In this document: positions 8,572 through 16,890 of the stretch, piece after piece
How positions within the stretch are numbered: position 1 is the stretch's first letter
Layout: the number at the start of each line of letters is the position of its first letter
DNA from: Actinomyces trachealis
Lineage (GTDB): Bacteria; Actinomycetota; Actinomycetes; Actinomycetales; Actinomycetaceae
DNA: 64,000 nucleotides
NCBI RefSeq assembly: GCF_015711475.1
Contig: NZ_CP065027.1
Coordinates: 2,356,001-2,420,000 of the forward strand
Reading direction: 5' to 3'
The notes under the pieces: generated by a model
Databases searched by the model: none
What the model was told of the DNA's origin: nothing
Seen by the model: the letters and a program-made list of their open reading frames with translations, nothing else
Translations under genes and position numbers: made by a program

Positions 8572-9785
8572 TCGGCCTGCTCCTGGCTGGCAGCGGCACT
8601 GTTTCCGGCATCGTTCCCGGCATTGCTTCCGGCGTTATTTCCGGCATTGACATGGCCCACGCCACTGACGCCCCACGAGTGGGCCCCCCACGCACCATCA
8701 GCTCCCGGAACCCCGCCGACGCCGTCGATCCGCTGGCACCCCGCGTCCGGCTCAGCCGCCCCGGCCTGCCCAGCCCTGCGCACCCGCGCGGGCTCCACCT
8801 TGATCCGGGGGGCGCACACCAAGCGCCTCCCTTCACGGGAGTACTCGTTCCATGACAGGCCCAGCCCCGCCAGCGCCATCCCCGCACCACGCGACGCCAT
8901 GCGCCAACCGCGGGCGTCCTTCTTCAGGTCGTGGGTTGCGACGCCGACACAAGCCTTAACCGCCCCCGCAAGCATGCGGACTGTCCCACCGGCCACGATC
9001 TTCGCGCGCCTGCCCACTCCGGGCCGCAGGTACAAGTCCATTAGCCCGGCGCTATTGCCCTGGCTGAGCTGGCGCAGCTTCACCCAGCGGCGGGTCACGC
9101 GGTCCACGGCCACCTGGTCCACCACCACGGCGTCGCGCGCAAACACGATCCTGCCGCCGCGCGCCACGAGCATGCGGGTGAACAGAGTGTCCTCGCCACC
9201 GCTGAGCCCCAGGCTGCGCGCGAACCGCAAGGACCCCACCTGATGCAAGTCCAGCAGCAGGTTTCCGCAGGCCGCTGCGGGTCGCTCCACGCCATCGTCG
9301 AAACGACGACGCTCAAAGAAGCCCCCGGCCAGGATCCAGGGACTGGGCTCACCCAGATAGCGGGTGTCCACCCAGCCTGCCACAGCCGCAGACTTAGTCT
9401 GGCGCCAACGCTTGAGCATGGAGACCACCCAGTTGGAGCCAGGGCGACCGTCGTCATCCATAAACAGCAGGACGTCACGACCAGCAGACTGGCACTCATC
9501 CAGGGCACGGTTGCGGCCAGCGGAGATACCGGGGGTCGGCTCCACGACGCAGCGCACGCCGCCACGCCCAAGGGCCTCTACCGCGTCACGGCCGGTGCCT
9601 ACGGGGTCGTTATCTACCACCAGAACGTCCACCTCGCACCAGCGGGGCGCGGCGAGGGCCTGCGCAAGGAGCTGGCGCACGGTCTCGCGGATCTGCTCGG
9701 GACGGTGGAAGGTGAGGACCGCAACGGTGGCCTTGATACGCGGTGGCGGTTGGGTAGCCTCATCGAATTGTTCCCGGCGGTTCAT
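8568..9785 (-). CDS. Family 2 glycosyltransferase
   Basis: A 405-residue protein with a GT-A fold N-terminus: TVAVLTFHRPEQIRETV, the sugar-nucleotide aspartate in VLVVDNDP, GISAGRNRALD, and the DxD-type metal site FMDDDGRPG near residue 113. It would transfer a sugar from a nucleotide donor to an envelope acceptor. The last 25-30 residues are an Asn/Ala/Gly low-complexity tail made of NAGN-like units (NAGNNAGSNAGNDAGN), probably disordered. It is the first gene of a two-gene unit, overlapping the deacetylase by 4 bases. Confidence 0.87.
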   Translation of the reverse strand: MNRREQFDEATQPPPRIKATVAVLTFHRPEQIRETVRQLLAQALAAPRWCEVDVLVVDNDPVGTGRDAVEALGRGGVRCVVEPTPGISAGRNRALDECQSAGRDVLLFMDDDGRPGSNWVVSMLKRWRQTKSAAVAGWVDTRYLGEPSPWILAGGFFERRRFDDGVERPAAACGNLLLDLHQVGSLRFARSLGLSGGEDTLFTRMLVARGGRIVFARDAVVVDQVAVDRVTRRWVKLRQLSQGNSAGLMDLYLRPGVGRRAKIVAGGTVRMLAGAVKACVGVATHDLKKDARGWRMASRGAGMALAGLGLSWNEYSREGRRLVCAPRIKVEPARVRRAGQAGAAEPDAGCQRIDGVGGVPGADGAWGAHSWGVSGVGHVNAGNNAGSNAGNDAGNSAAASQEQAE

Positions 9786-9921
9786 AACGCAAGGCTAGCG
9801 GAGCAATGCGTCCTTGCGGTTGAGGATCGTGCTCATGACAGTTGCGGACTTGAGGCAAAGCGGAAACGGCAGTAACCAGCTTGTGTCACTGGTGACGGGT
9901 CTGCCCCGTTACCCTCTAGGT

Positions 9922-10368
9922 ATGAGTGGGCGGCGACTAGCAGCCAGAACGGCTCCGGGCCCCATGGCCGAGGGCCTAGTGCTGCGGATTGGCGAGCGCT
10001 ACCCCGTGAAAGAGCGTAACCACCGACTCACCCCACGTCTGGCGGCGGCAACGGCGGCGGCGCGTGAAGTGCTGGTGGATGTGGCGGCGCACCGGGAGAC
10101 CATCACCTACGGTGAACTCAGTGAGGCAATTGGTGGCGCGGTGCTGCCCCGCCACATGGGGCCGCTGCTATGGATGCTTGGGCACGACTGTGCCGCGCGC
10201 GGTGAGCCGAGTCTGCCCGCCCTGGTGGTCTCAGCGCGCACGGGCGAGGTGGGCACGGCGGAAACTGGCTGGGCTACCTTGGGGCGACAGGCTTGTTGGG
10301 AGTACTGGGCCCGGCAAACATTAGACGGTTCAGCGGACAGCTCAGTGGACGGTTCCGCAGACTGACCC
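9922..10368 (+). CDS. Small conserved-looking protein with an alkyltransferase-like helix-turn-helix
   Basis: I do not recognise this gene with certainty. From the ATG at 9922 it encodes about 148 residues. The middle reads ETITYGELSEAIGG, then PRHMGPLLWMLGHD, then LPALVVSARTGEVG. That order resembles the winged-helix region of O6-alkylguanine transferase-like proteins (TYGEVA, then VGRALGxNP, then a PCHRV segment), but the catalytic PCHR motif is missing. The tail contains a short repeat (LDGSADSSVDGSAD). A longer reading back to 9814 is possible but looks less protein-like. No function is assigned. Confidence 0.55.
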
Positions 10369-10423
10369 TCTGTCACGAACGCGGTCCGGGCGCGTGAAGC
10401 ACCGCATCCACTACCCTGTCCGT

Positions 10424-11035
10424 GTGACCTCTGATCCGCGCACCGCTTACCGTCGTCGGCTACAGCATCGGCAGACTACTGTCGTCGGGACCGTGCTGGT
10501 GGCTATGACCGCGATCGTCATTGGTGGCTTGATGGTGTGGACGGGCATGGTGCCGCCGCCCTATGAGCCCGGCTTCTCCACCCCGGCGCCCAACACTGAG
10601 GCGATGGTGCGCACCTGCCCCGCCGACGGCGCCGTCACCAGCATGATCGCCCAGATCCAGACCAACGTCTACAACGGCACAAACCAGGCGGGTCTGGCTG
10701 GGGGCGTGGCAGACCGCTTCCGTGACGCTGGCATGAGCGTAGCCAACACGGCCGACTGGCCTCACGGAGACTTCAATGGTGACGTGTTGATTACCGCCGG
10801 AGTCGATGGCCTAAGCAACGCCTACACAATCGCCAAGGCCTTTGACACTGACGTCTATGTGAAGGTTGACCCCACCGTGGCTGCGGGCGACGTGACCGTC
10901 AACGTGGTCCTGGGAAAGAACTACATGCAGAGCGTCAAGGCCAAGGAAGCCATTGCCGCGATCCCGCCTGGTGAGGCCATCGAGGCGCCCGCTGACTGCA
11001 AGCCTGCGGTTGCCACCGCCACGCCTACCACCTGA
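10424..11035 (+). CDS. LytR C-terminal domain membrane protein
   Basis: About 203 residues: a short basic cytoplasmic start (TAYRRRLQHRQ), one transmembrane helix (VVGTVLVAMTAIVIGGLMVW) and an extracytoplasmic domain beginning around VYNGTNQAGLAGGVADRFRD and continuing to VTVNVVLGKNYMQ. This is the LytR_C fold found alone or at the end of LytR-CpsA-Psr proteins that attach polymers to peptidoglycan. It lacks the catalytic LCP domain. The GTG at 10424 fits a start before DPRTAYRRR; a GTG at 10394 would add ten residues. Confidence 0.8.
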   Translation: MTSDPRTAYRRRLQHRQTTVVGTVLVAMTAIVIGGLMVWTGMVPPPYEPGFSTPAPNTEAMVRTCPADGAVTSMIAQIQTNVYNGTNQAGLAGGVADRFRDAGMSVANTADWPHGDFNGDVLITAGVDGLSNAYTIAKAFDTDVYVKVDPTVAAGDVTVNVVLGKNYMQSVKAKEAIAAIPPGEAIEAPADCKPAVATATPTT

Positions 11036-11102
11036 GCCGCAGCGCCCACCTCGCTGACGGCCCCCAGAACCCCACCAACACCAAACGGTGTCAGGAGTCA
11101 GC

Positions 11103-12518
11103 TCAGTGCTCCGCCCCGGTCACTACCTTGCGGTGCCGCTCACGGTAGGAGGGGCTCTCCAGGTCTGCACCTGCGGGGGCGGAGGCCGGGGAGGCTTCCT
11201 CCAGGTTGGTGCCGCGCAGGTTCGAGATCCAACGCATCAGGTGGTAGACCACGATTGCTGCCAGGGAACCTAGGGCGATACCAGTGAAGGTCATCTCACC
11301 CCACACCAGCGTGTAGTCGGCGATGGCCACCACCATGGAAACGGCGGCGGTATTCAGGTTCACCGGGTCCGCAAAGTCCACCCGGTTCTGCACCCAGATG
11401 CGCACACCCAACATGCCGATCATGCCGTACAGGATGGTGGCGGCACCGCCCAGCACACCAGGGGGGATGGTGGCGATGATCTGTCCGAACTTCGGCAGCA
11501 TGGACAGGCCTAGGGCAGCCAGCGCGGCGACGACGTAGGCGGCTGTGGAGTACACACGGGTGGCCGCCATGACGCCGATGTTCTCGGCGTAGGTGGTGGT
11601 GCCCGAGCCACCTCCGGCACCGGCAACCATGGTGGACAGGCCGTCAGCGAAGAGCGCACGGCCGGTGACGTCGTCAAGGTTCTGTCCGGTCATGGCCGCC
11701 ACAGACTTCACGTGGCCGATATTCTCCGCGATCAGCACCAATACCACCGGCACGAATAGGCCCAGCAGGGTCACGTCAAAACTGGGGACGCGGAATGTGG
11801 GGGCACCCACCCAGTCGGCGGAGGAAATCGCGGAGAAGTCCACCTCGCCGCGCACGCAGGCGGTGGCGTAGCCAATCAGCACACCGATCAGGATGGACAG
11901 ACGCCCGATAATGCCTTTGAACAGGACGGTGATCAGCAGGATGGACACGATAGTGACCACGGCGGTCACAGGCGCGGACTTGACGTTGAACCAAGCGGCA
12001 GGTGCCAGGTTGAAGCCGATCAGAGAGACGACCGCGCCGGTGACCACCGGCGGCATGAGGGCGTCGATCCAGTGGGTGCCCGCGAAGTGCACGATCACAC
12101 CGATCAAGGCCAGGGAGGCACCTGCGGCGATCACACCCCCCTGGGCCAGGGAGGCCTTGGCGGCGTCGATGGGGCCACCGCCGTCGGCCACGTAGCCGGT
12201 GACGGCGCCGATCGGGGCGATCAGGGCAAAGGACGAGCCTAGGTAGGAGGGCAGGCGGCCGGCGGTAACCAGCAGGAAGAGGAGGGTGCCGAAGCCCGTG
12301 AAGAACAGGGTGGTGGCGGGGTCGAAGCCGGTCAGCAGGGGCACCAGGAAGGTGGCGCCGAACATGGCCACCACGTGTTGCACGCCAATGCCGATGGTGC
12401 GCGGCCAGGTCAGGCGTTCGTCAGGGTTGACAACCTCACCGGGGGCGATGGAGCGGCCGTCGCCATGCAGGCTCCAGCCTTTCCAACCGGTGCGCTTGGG
12501 GGTGGTGGAGGTGGGCAC
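11103..12518 (-). CDS. Uracil/xanthine permease (NCS2/NAT family)
   Basis: A cytoplasmic-membrane nucleobase importer with 12-14 hydrophobic segments, for example ALIAPIGAVTGYV and VVTGAVVSLIGFNLAP. It has the family-defining segment GSGTTTYAENIGVMAATRVYS. The annotated start is the GTG at 12518, which has AGGAGA 5-6 bases upstream; the longer reading to 12806 adds unlike-looking sequence. The product is 471 residues. Uracil is the likely substrate because the uracil salvage gene upp is also in this window, but xanthine cannot be excluded. Confidence 0.9.
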   Translation of the reverse strand: MPTSTTPKRTGWKGWSLHGDGRSIAPGEVVNPDERLTWPRTIGIGVQHVVAMFGATFLVPLLTGFDPATTLFFTGFGTLLFLLVTAGRLPSYLGSSFALIAPIGAVTGYVADGGGPIDAAKASLAQGGVIAAGASLALIGVIVHFAGTHWIDALMPPVVTGAVVSLIGFNLAPAAWFNVKSAPVTAVVTIVSILLITVLFKGIIGRLSILIGVLIGYATACVRGEVDFSAISSADWVGAPTFRVPSFDVTLLGLFVPVVLVLIAENIGHVKSVAAMTGQNLDDVTGRALFADGLSTMVAGAGGGSGTTTYAENIGVMAATRVYSTAAYVVAALAALGLSMLPKFGQIIATIPPGVLGGAATILYGMIGMLGVRIWVQNRVDFADPVNLNTAAVSMVVAIADYTLVWGEMTFTGIALGSLAAIVVYHLMRWISNLRGTNLEEASPASAPAGADLESPSYRERHRKVVTGAEH

Positions 12519-12621
12519 AAGGTCTCCTGTCGCGGTGGGGATGGGGGCGACGCCAGGTGGCTGGTGGCCTAGTGGCCGCTTCCCATAACGCCGACGTCTC
12601 GCGGCAGGACCTTGAGGAGAA

Positions 12622-12640
12622 CCTGGCAGAACCTGCCAGG
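12622..12640 (-). promoter_or_regulatory. Compact hairpin in the leader of the uracil permease gene
   Basis: CCTGGCAG and CTGCCAGG form a perfect 8 bp stem with a 3-base loop, about 105 bases upstream of the permease start on its own strand. It could be part of an attenuator or an mRNA control element. No specific regulator motif is certain. Confidence 0.35.
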
Positions 12641-12812
12641 CCACCAGTCTAGCTGCGGCTCCTTCACCGCCCCGCAACAATTGGTGCAGTGGGACGGAGA
12701 TGGCATGCGCATCATGGAAAGTGCTGCATCCAGCGCCAACTCGTCCACCGCCCGCCGCCACTTCATCCGCCGGGAGGATGGGAGTGCTCCGCCCCCAAGG
12801 CATCATGGAGGC

Positions 12813-13148
12813 ATGACGACGACGCCCACCGCCCCGGCCCCACAGGTCGCACCGGCGGATGAGCCCTTCCCGGGCACGGAGACCCTGGACCCGGCCGCCG
12901 TCTTCGCTGGCCCCGGCTACACCCCGCCCCCATTGCGCACCGACCCGGTGTGCCTGGTCGCCATGGTGGTCACGCTCTTCTCTGCGGCGCCCTTCGTAGG
13001 ACTGATCGCGGTCGGACTGGGGTGGTGGGGGCTACGGCGTCTGCGTGACACCTGGGCCACCGGCGAGACCATGGCGTGGGCCGCCGTAGTGATCGGCTTG
13101 GTCACCTCCGTGGTATGGGCCTGGGGCTGGGCACTCATCAAACTCTGA
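12813..13148 (+). CDS. Small DUF4190-like membrane protein
   Basis: A 111-residue protein with a Pro/Ala/Thr-rich cytoplasmic start and two membrane segments (LVAMVVTLFSAAPFVGLIAV and WAAVVIGLVTSVVWAWGWAL) joined by a short basic loop (LRRLRDTWATGE). This two-helix layout is that of DUF4190-type actinobacterial membrane proteins, which have no firm function. The ATG at 12813 follows GGAGG very closely, so the exact start is uncertain. It diverges from the uracil permease gene. Confidence 0.65.
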   Translation: MTTTPTAPAPQVAPADEPFPGTETLDPAAVFAGPGYTPPPLRTDPVCLVAMVVTLFSAAPFVGLIAVGLGWWGLRRLRDTWATGETMAWAAVVIGLVTSVVWAWGWALIKL

Positions 13149-13226
13149 GGCCAACGCCCCGCCAGCCCCGCACAAAGCCCTGAAGAAATCAGGCAGTTGT
13201 CAGTCCTATTCCGTAAGGTCAGTTAT

Positions 13227-13964
13227 ATGAAGCCCTTCATCATGGTGTCCACCCGCCCCGAGCAGGAGGCGGCGGAGGCGGAGTTCGAATCCTTCCTGGC
13301 ACAGGGCGGGCTGCCCCGTGAGGAACTCCAGCACGTGCAGATCGCCGAGCTGGACGCCCTGGCCTCCCTGCACCCCGAGGACGTCTCCGGCGTCATCATC
13401 GGTGGCAGCCCCTATGATGCCTCCACCCCAGACGGCTCCAAGACCCGCACTCAGCTGCGCGTGGAGGAGGAGGTCCGCGAGATTCTGGCGCAGGGACTGA
13501 AGGACTCCGTCCCGGTGCTGGCCACGGGCTTCGGGTTGGAGGTGCTGGCCACCTACCTGGGCACCACCATGAGCCCCGCGTTTGGAGAGGAGCTGGGCAC
13601 CACCGAACTCTTCCTGACCGAGGAGGGCCGCCAGGACCCGCTGCTCAAAGGCCTGCCCCAGGCTTTCACCGTGCTGGTGGGCCACCATGAGGGGGCCGTC
13701 AGTATCCCCGCGCACGCCACCCTCCTGGCTTCCTCCCCCGATTGCCCCGTGCAGATGATCCGCGTGGGCCGCGCCGTCTACGGCACCCAGTTCAACCCGG
13801 AACTGGACGTCCAGCTCTTCGCGCAGCGCGCCTCCGTATACGCCGACGCCGGCTACGGCCACCCGGACCTGCCGGGGGATCTGGTCGAGGCGTCCCGCAC
13901 CACCACCGAGCACCTGACGGGACGCATCATCCGTAACTTCGTTGAATACTTCGCTCGCGACTGA
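13227..13964 (+). CDS. Glutamine amidotransferase-like protein lacking the catalytic residues
   Basis: A 245-residue class I amidotransferase-fold protein. The segment that normally holds the catalytic cysteine (G-x-C-x-G) reads PVLATGFGLEVLA near residue 100, so glycine replaces cysteine. The usual QFHPE carries asparagine instead of histidine (GTQFNPELD near residue 188). HHEGAVSIP and the overall spacing still fit the family. Without Cys and His, glutamine hydrolysis is not expected; a binding or regulatory role is inferred. The ATG at 13227 has GTAAGG upstream. The sirtuin gene begins 14 bases after the stop, so the two are probably co-transcribed. Confidence 0.82.
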   Translation: MKPFIMVSTRPEQEAAEAEFESFLAQGGLPREELQHVQIAELDALASLHPEDVSGVIIGGSPYDASTPDGSKTRTQLRVEEEVREILAQGLKDSVPVLATGFGLEVLATYLGTTMSPAFGEELGTTELFLTEEGRQDPLLKGLPQAFTVLVGHHEGAVSIPAHATLLASSPDCPVQMIRVGRAVYGTQFNPELDVQLFAQRASVYADAGYGHPDLPGDLVEASRTTTEHLTGRIIRNFVEYFARD

Positions 13965-13978
13965 GGGGCCGAGCCACC

Positions 13979-14842
13979 ATGAACGAGCCTGCACCGACGT
14001 CGTCGCCAGCTACCCCGGCTGGTGCGACTGCGGTCGCCCAGGCCCTGGCAGACCTGCTGAAGGGCGCGCGCACACTGGTGGTCACGGGCGCAGGCATCTC
14101 CACTGACGCCGGGATACCCGACTACCGTGGTGTGGGCACCACCCCGGTTTGTCCGGTGGACTACGGGCAGTTCGTCTCTGATCCGCTCTGGTACCGGTGG
14201 GTTTGGGCGCGCAATCACGCCACCTGGCGTCTGCTGGACCCGCTCACCCCGACGCCGGGGCACATGGCCCTAGCGCGTCTGGAAGAAATGGGACTGGTGA
14301 TGGGCGTGGCCACGCAGAACGTGGACCGGCTGCACGCGCGCGCCGGGCAGGGCACGGTCTGGGAGCTGCATGGCGCCTATGACCGCGTGGTCTGTCTGGA
14401 GTGCGGGGCCGTGACCAGCCGCGCCGTCCTGGATGAGCGCCTGAGCGCCGCCAACCCGGGCTACCCGCGTGAGACCGACCCGCGCCGCGTGGAAATCACC
14501 CCGGAGGCGGACCGCGCCGCCGCCACCGCCTGCGACTTCCAGGTAGTGTTCTGCCAGAACTGTGGTGGCCTGCTCAAACCGGACATTGTGTTCTTTGGCG
14601 AGGGCCTGCCCCCAGCCATGGAGCTGGCGATGGAGGCTGCTGGGCGCTGTGACGTGGTGCTGGTGGCTGGCACCAGTCTGGCGGTTCTCACGGGGTTGTG
14701 GATCGTGCGTCAGGCGGTGGCCCAGGGCGCTCAGCTGGCCGTCGTAAACCGTGGGGTCACAGCGGTAGATGAGGCGGCTGACCTGCGCATCGAGGGCGGT
14801 ACCAGCCAGGTGCTGGCGGCGACGGCGGGGCTGCTGGGCTGA
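13979..14842 (+). CDS. Sir2-family NAD-dependent protein deacylase
   Basis: A 287-residue sirtuin with all core motifs: NAD-binding TGAGISTDAGIPDYRG near residue 38, TQNVDRLH with the catalytic histidine region in LHGAYDRVVC, a zinc site made of CLECG and CQNCG, then LKPDIVFFGEGLP and VLVAGTSLAV. It removes acyl groups from lysine residues using NAD+. The Arg-x-x-Tyr pair diagnostic of CobB-type desuccinylases is not obvious, so acyl preference is left open. It follows the amidotransferase-like gene closely on the same strand. Confidence 0.93.
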   Translation: MNEPAPTSSPATPAGATAVAQALADLLKGARTLVVTGAGISTDAGIPDYRGVGTTPVCPVDYGQFVSDPLWYRWVWARNHATWRLLDPLTPTPGHMALARLEEMGLVMGVATQNVDRLHARAGQGTVWELHGAYDRVVCLECGAVTSRAVLDERLSAANPGYPRETDPRRVEITPEADRAAATACDFQVVFCQNCGGLLKPDIVFFGEGLPPAMELAMEAAGRCDVVLVAGTSLAVLTGLWIVRQAVAQGAQLAVVNRGVTAVDEAADLRIEGGTSQVLAATAGLLG

Positions 14843-14929
14843 GGCGGCGCTCCCTGGCGACGTCGCTAACCAAGCTAATCAAGCTGCTGGCTTGGCGGGG
14901 GAGGCTGCGTTGCGCGCCGACCTGGGCTG

Positions 14930-15754
14930 TCAGGCCTGCGGCTCCTTGAGGCAGTCGATCATGGTTTCGATGGCGGCCAGTACCAGGGCGGTTGGCTCCG
15001 CGACGGCGTCGGAGCGCTCGGGGCGGGGGTTAGCCCGCTTGCCGCGCGTAGCGCCACCGCTGCTGACCTGGGAGTCCACGATCGCGAGCCCGGCCACCCG
15101 CGCGCCGCGCGAGCACAGGAGCATGGCCTCGGCCACAGAGTCGGTGAGGGCGGCGTCCGCACCCAGGCTGGAAAGCATGCGGGCCTCCAGCAGGGTGGGC
15201 AAGGTGGGTCCGGGAACCAGGGCCACGCCGGTGGGCGCACCCATGCCCTTGATCTCTGAGATGGCCTTGAGGCAGCCATCGTCCCAGCCGGTGCGCACGC
15301 GCCCCCTGGAGGTGAATAAGGGGGAGCCGGTGAGGTTGACGTGGTCGGCCACTGGCAGCACCTCACCCACGCGCGGCTCCCCCAGGGAGGTGGCGCGGCC
15401 TACGAGCAGGGCACCGCGCACCCGTGCGGAGGCGGCTAGGCGCGCCAGGGCGAGGATGCGGTGCGAGGACTTGCCTTCAAAGATGGCGCTGCGGCCGCGG
15501 GCCACCAGGATGCCCATGCCGTCGCGCTCGTAGCTGCGTAGGTCGTCAGCCTGGCCACGTACCCCGGGCACGGCCACGCCGGGCAGGAAGGAGAGGCGAG
15601 CGCGGGTGAGGGGACGCCCCCATTCGGCGTCGAGTTCGGTGAGGAAGGCGGGTTCAGCGACTACCAGCAGGTCGTGGCTGGCACGTCCGGTGGCTAGAAG
15701 GATCGAGGCCCCGTCGGGGTCGTCCTCCCAGACGGTCCGGGACTGCGCCGTCAT
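14930..15754 (-). CDS. Divergent purine-nucleoside phosphorylase-like protein
   Basis: A 274-residue protein whose second half follows the purine nucleoside phosphorylase/MTAP pattern: HVNLTGSPLFT (family NLTGxSPL), then GVALVPGPTLPTLLEARML and GADAALTDSVAEAMLLCSRG (family GPxFET-AEIRM and GAD-MSTVPE). The phosphate and purine sites differ from the consensus at several positions, so activity on purine nucleosides is probable rather than certain. The ATG at 15754 has AGAGGTGAAG upstream and is preferred over upstream codons. The gene is convergent with the sirtuin gene. Confidence 0.7.
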   Translation of the reverse strand: MTAQSRTVWEDDPDGASILLATGRASHDLLVVAEPAFLTELDAEWGRPLTRARLSFLPGVAVPGVRGQADDLRSYERDGMGILVARGRSAIFEGKSSHRILALARLAASARVRGALLVGRATSLGEPRVGEVLPVADHVNLTGSPLFTSRGRVRTGWDDGCLKAISEIKGMGAPTGVALVPGPTLPTLLEARMLSSLGADAALTDSVAEAMLLCSRGARVAGLAIVDSQVSSGGATRGKRANPRPERSDAVAEPTALVLAAIETMIDCLKEPQA

Positions 15755-15873
15755 TACTTCACCTCTCGAACTGTGGCCGCCCACCGTTTCCTGGGTGGGT
15801 TTCGCGTGGCAGGCGCGGGGTCGTGGTGGTGCGCCAGAGTCTGGGTTGCCCCTGCTTGTCAAAAGACTATCGT

Positions 15874-16176
15874 CTAGTTGGCGCTGTTATGGGAACGTGG
15901 CTCGCCGGTAATCAACTCGTTATCAGTGATTTTGGGGGCGACGGCGCTGCCTGTGCGGCTCACCCGCGCGCTGCCCGGTTGTGGCTCTCCGGCGTGGAAG
16001 ACCTCCTCGACGGTCCGCCCGAAATAGCGGGCGATGGCGATGGCTAGGGGCAGGGAGGGGTCGTATTTCCCTTTCTCGATGGAGTTCACGGACTGGCGTG
16101 ACACGCCAAGCGCTTCACCTAGCTGGGCCTGGGTGAGGCCTTTGGTCTCACGCAGCTCGCGTACAGAGTTGTCCAT
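15874..16176 (-). CDS. Small XRE-family transcriptional regulator
   Basis: A 100-residue protein with a helix-turn-helix at residues 5-58: VRELRETKGLTQAQLGEAL, then GVSRQSVNSIEKGKYDPSL and the ARYFGRTVEEVF helix. It belongs to the small YozG-like group of XRE regulators. The remaining 35 residues are low in conserved features. The ATG at 16176 has AGGCGG upstream. An inverted repeat lies 35-75 bases upstream in the likely promoter, which suggests autoregulation. It is transcribed away from the paralogous gene pair that starts at 16353. Confidence 0.88.
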   Translation of the reverse strand: MDNSVRELRETKGLTQAQLGEALGVSRQSVNSIEKGKYDPSLPLAIAIARYFGRTVEEVFHAGEPQPGSARVSRTGSAVAPKITDNELITGEPRSHNSAN

Positions 16177-16210
16177 TAAACCGCCTTGTCGTTGGAGCCT
16201 GTTGGGTTTC

Positions 16211-16251
16211 CTTGACATGGCTAGTCTGCTGACATTGACAGGTATGTCAAG
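16211..16251 (-). promoter_or_regulatory. Candidate autoregulatory operator and promoter of the XRE gene
   Basis: CTTGACAT (16211-16218) and ATGTCAAG (16244-16251) are perfect 8 bp inverted repeats. A third copy of TGACAT lies between them (16230-16235) and forms a closer inverted repeat with 16244-16249. On the minus strand the right arm contains TTGACA, a consensus -35 box. The arrangement fits repressor sites covering the promoter, and possibly also the divergent genes. Confidence 0.5.
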
Positions 16252-16352
16252 TGTCCTTACCAAAGATCGTCTGTTGTACCTAACGCCCGCTGCCGAGCCC
16301 GCCCACCATTTCCATACCGAGCTCGGGGCGGCGGCGGGCATACGCTCAGGGC

Positions 16353-16796
16353 ATGCCGACGCTGACCGCCTACCTCGCGCACGCCCCCATCGATATCGTC
16401 CTGCCCCTGGTCCAGGGCGTCTTCACCAAGGCTGGCTGGCGCGTCGCCACCGTCGAGTCCGCCGGTGAGGCCCGTGCGCCTATCCGCCTCACCGCTGAGC
16501 GCGGCAGCCGCGTCAAGACCTTCCTGCTGGCGGGCGGCGCAGGCGACGACTTCCACCTGCGCCAGGAGTTGACGCTCAGCTCTCAGGTTGAGGCCGCCTC
16601 AGACCTTTCCCTGCTGGGGACGACGTCGTCGCCCACCAGCAGTGCCACGCGCATTGACTATCCCACCGCTGGCGCCCGCGCCATCAACCGGGGCGGCGTC
16701 TACGGCGCCGACCGCGAGATGCGTGCGCACGACGAGCTTGTCCAGCAGATCGTCACCGCGCTGCGCGAGGCTGACATCGAGGTCGGACACCTATAG
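16353..16796 (+). CDS. Unknown protein, paralogue of the next gene (copy A)
   Basis: A 147-residue protein I do not recognise. It begins MPTLTAYLAHAPIDIVLPLV and has no signal peptide or membrane segment. Three stretches match the downstream gene: F-x-K/Q-x-GWRV near residue 27, RGSRVKTFLLAGGAGDDF near residue 53, and a C-terminal stretch from GARAINRGGVYG through a polar helix (HDELVQQIVTALREADI). The two look like an old tandem duplication. The divergent XRE regulator gene is 176 bases upstream. Confidence 0.7.
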   Translation: MPTLTAYLAHAPIDIVLPLVQGVFTKAGWRVATVESAGEARAPIRLTAERGSRVKTFLLAGGAGDDFHLRQELTLSSQVEAASDLSLLGTTSSPTSSATRIDYPTAGARAINRGGVYGADREMRAHDELVQQIVTALREADIEVGHL

Positions 16797-16890
16797 GCGC
16801 TGTCTATTCCGTCACAGTGCGGCCCCCCGGCACCGCAGAAGGGTAACTCTCCCCCGCGCCAAAACAAAGATGCCCCTTTATCCTCCTGTC

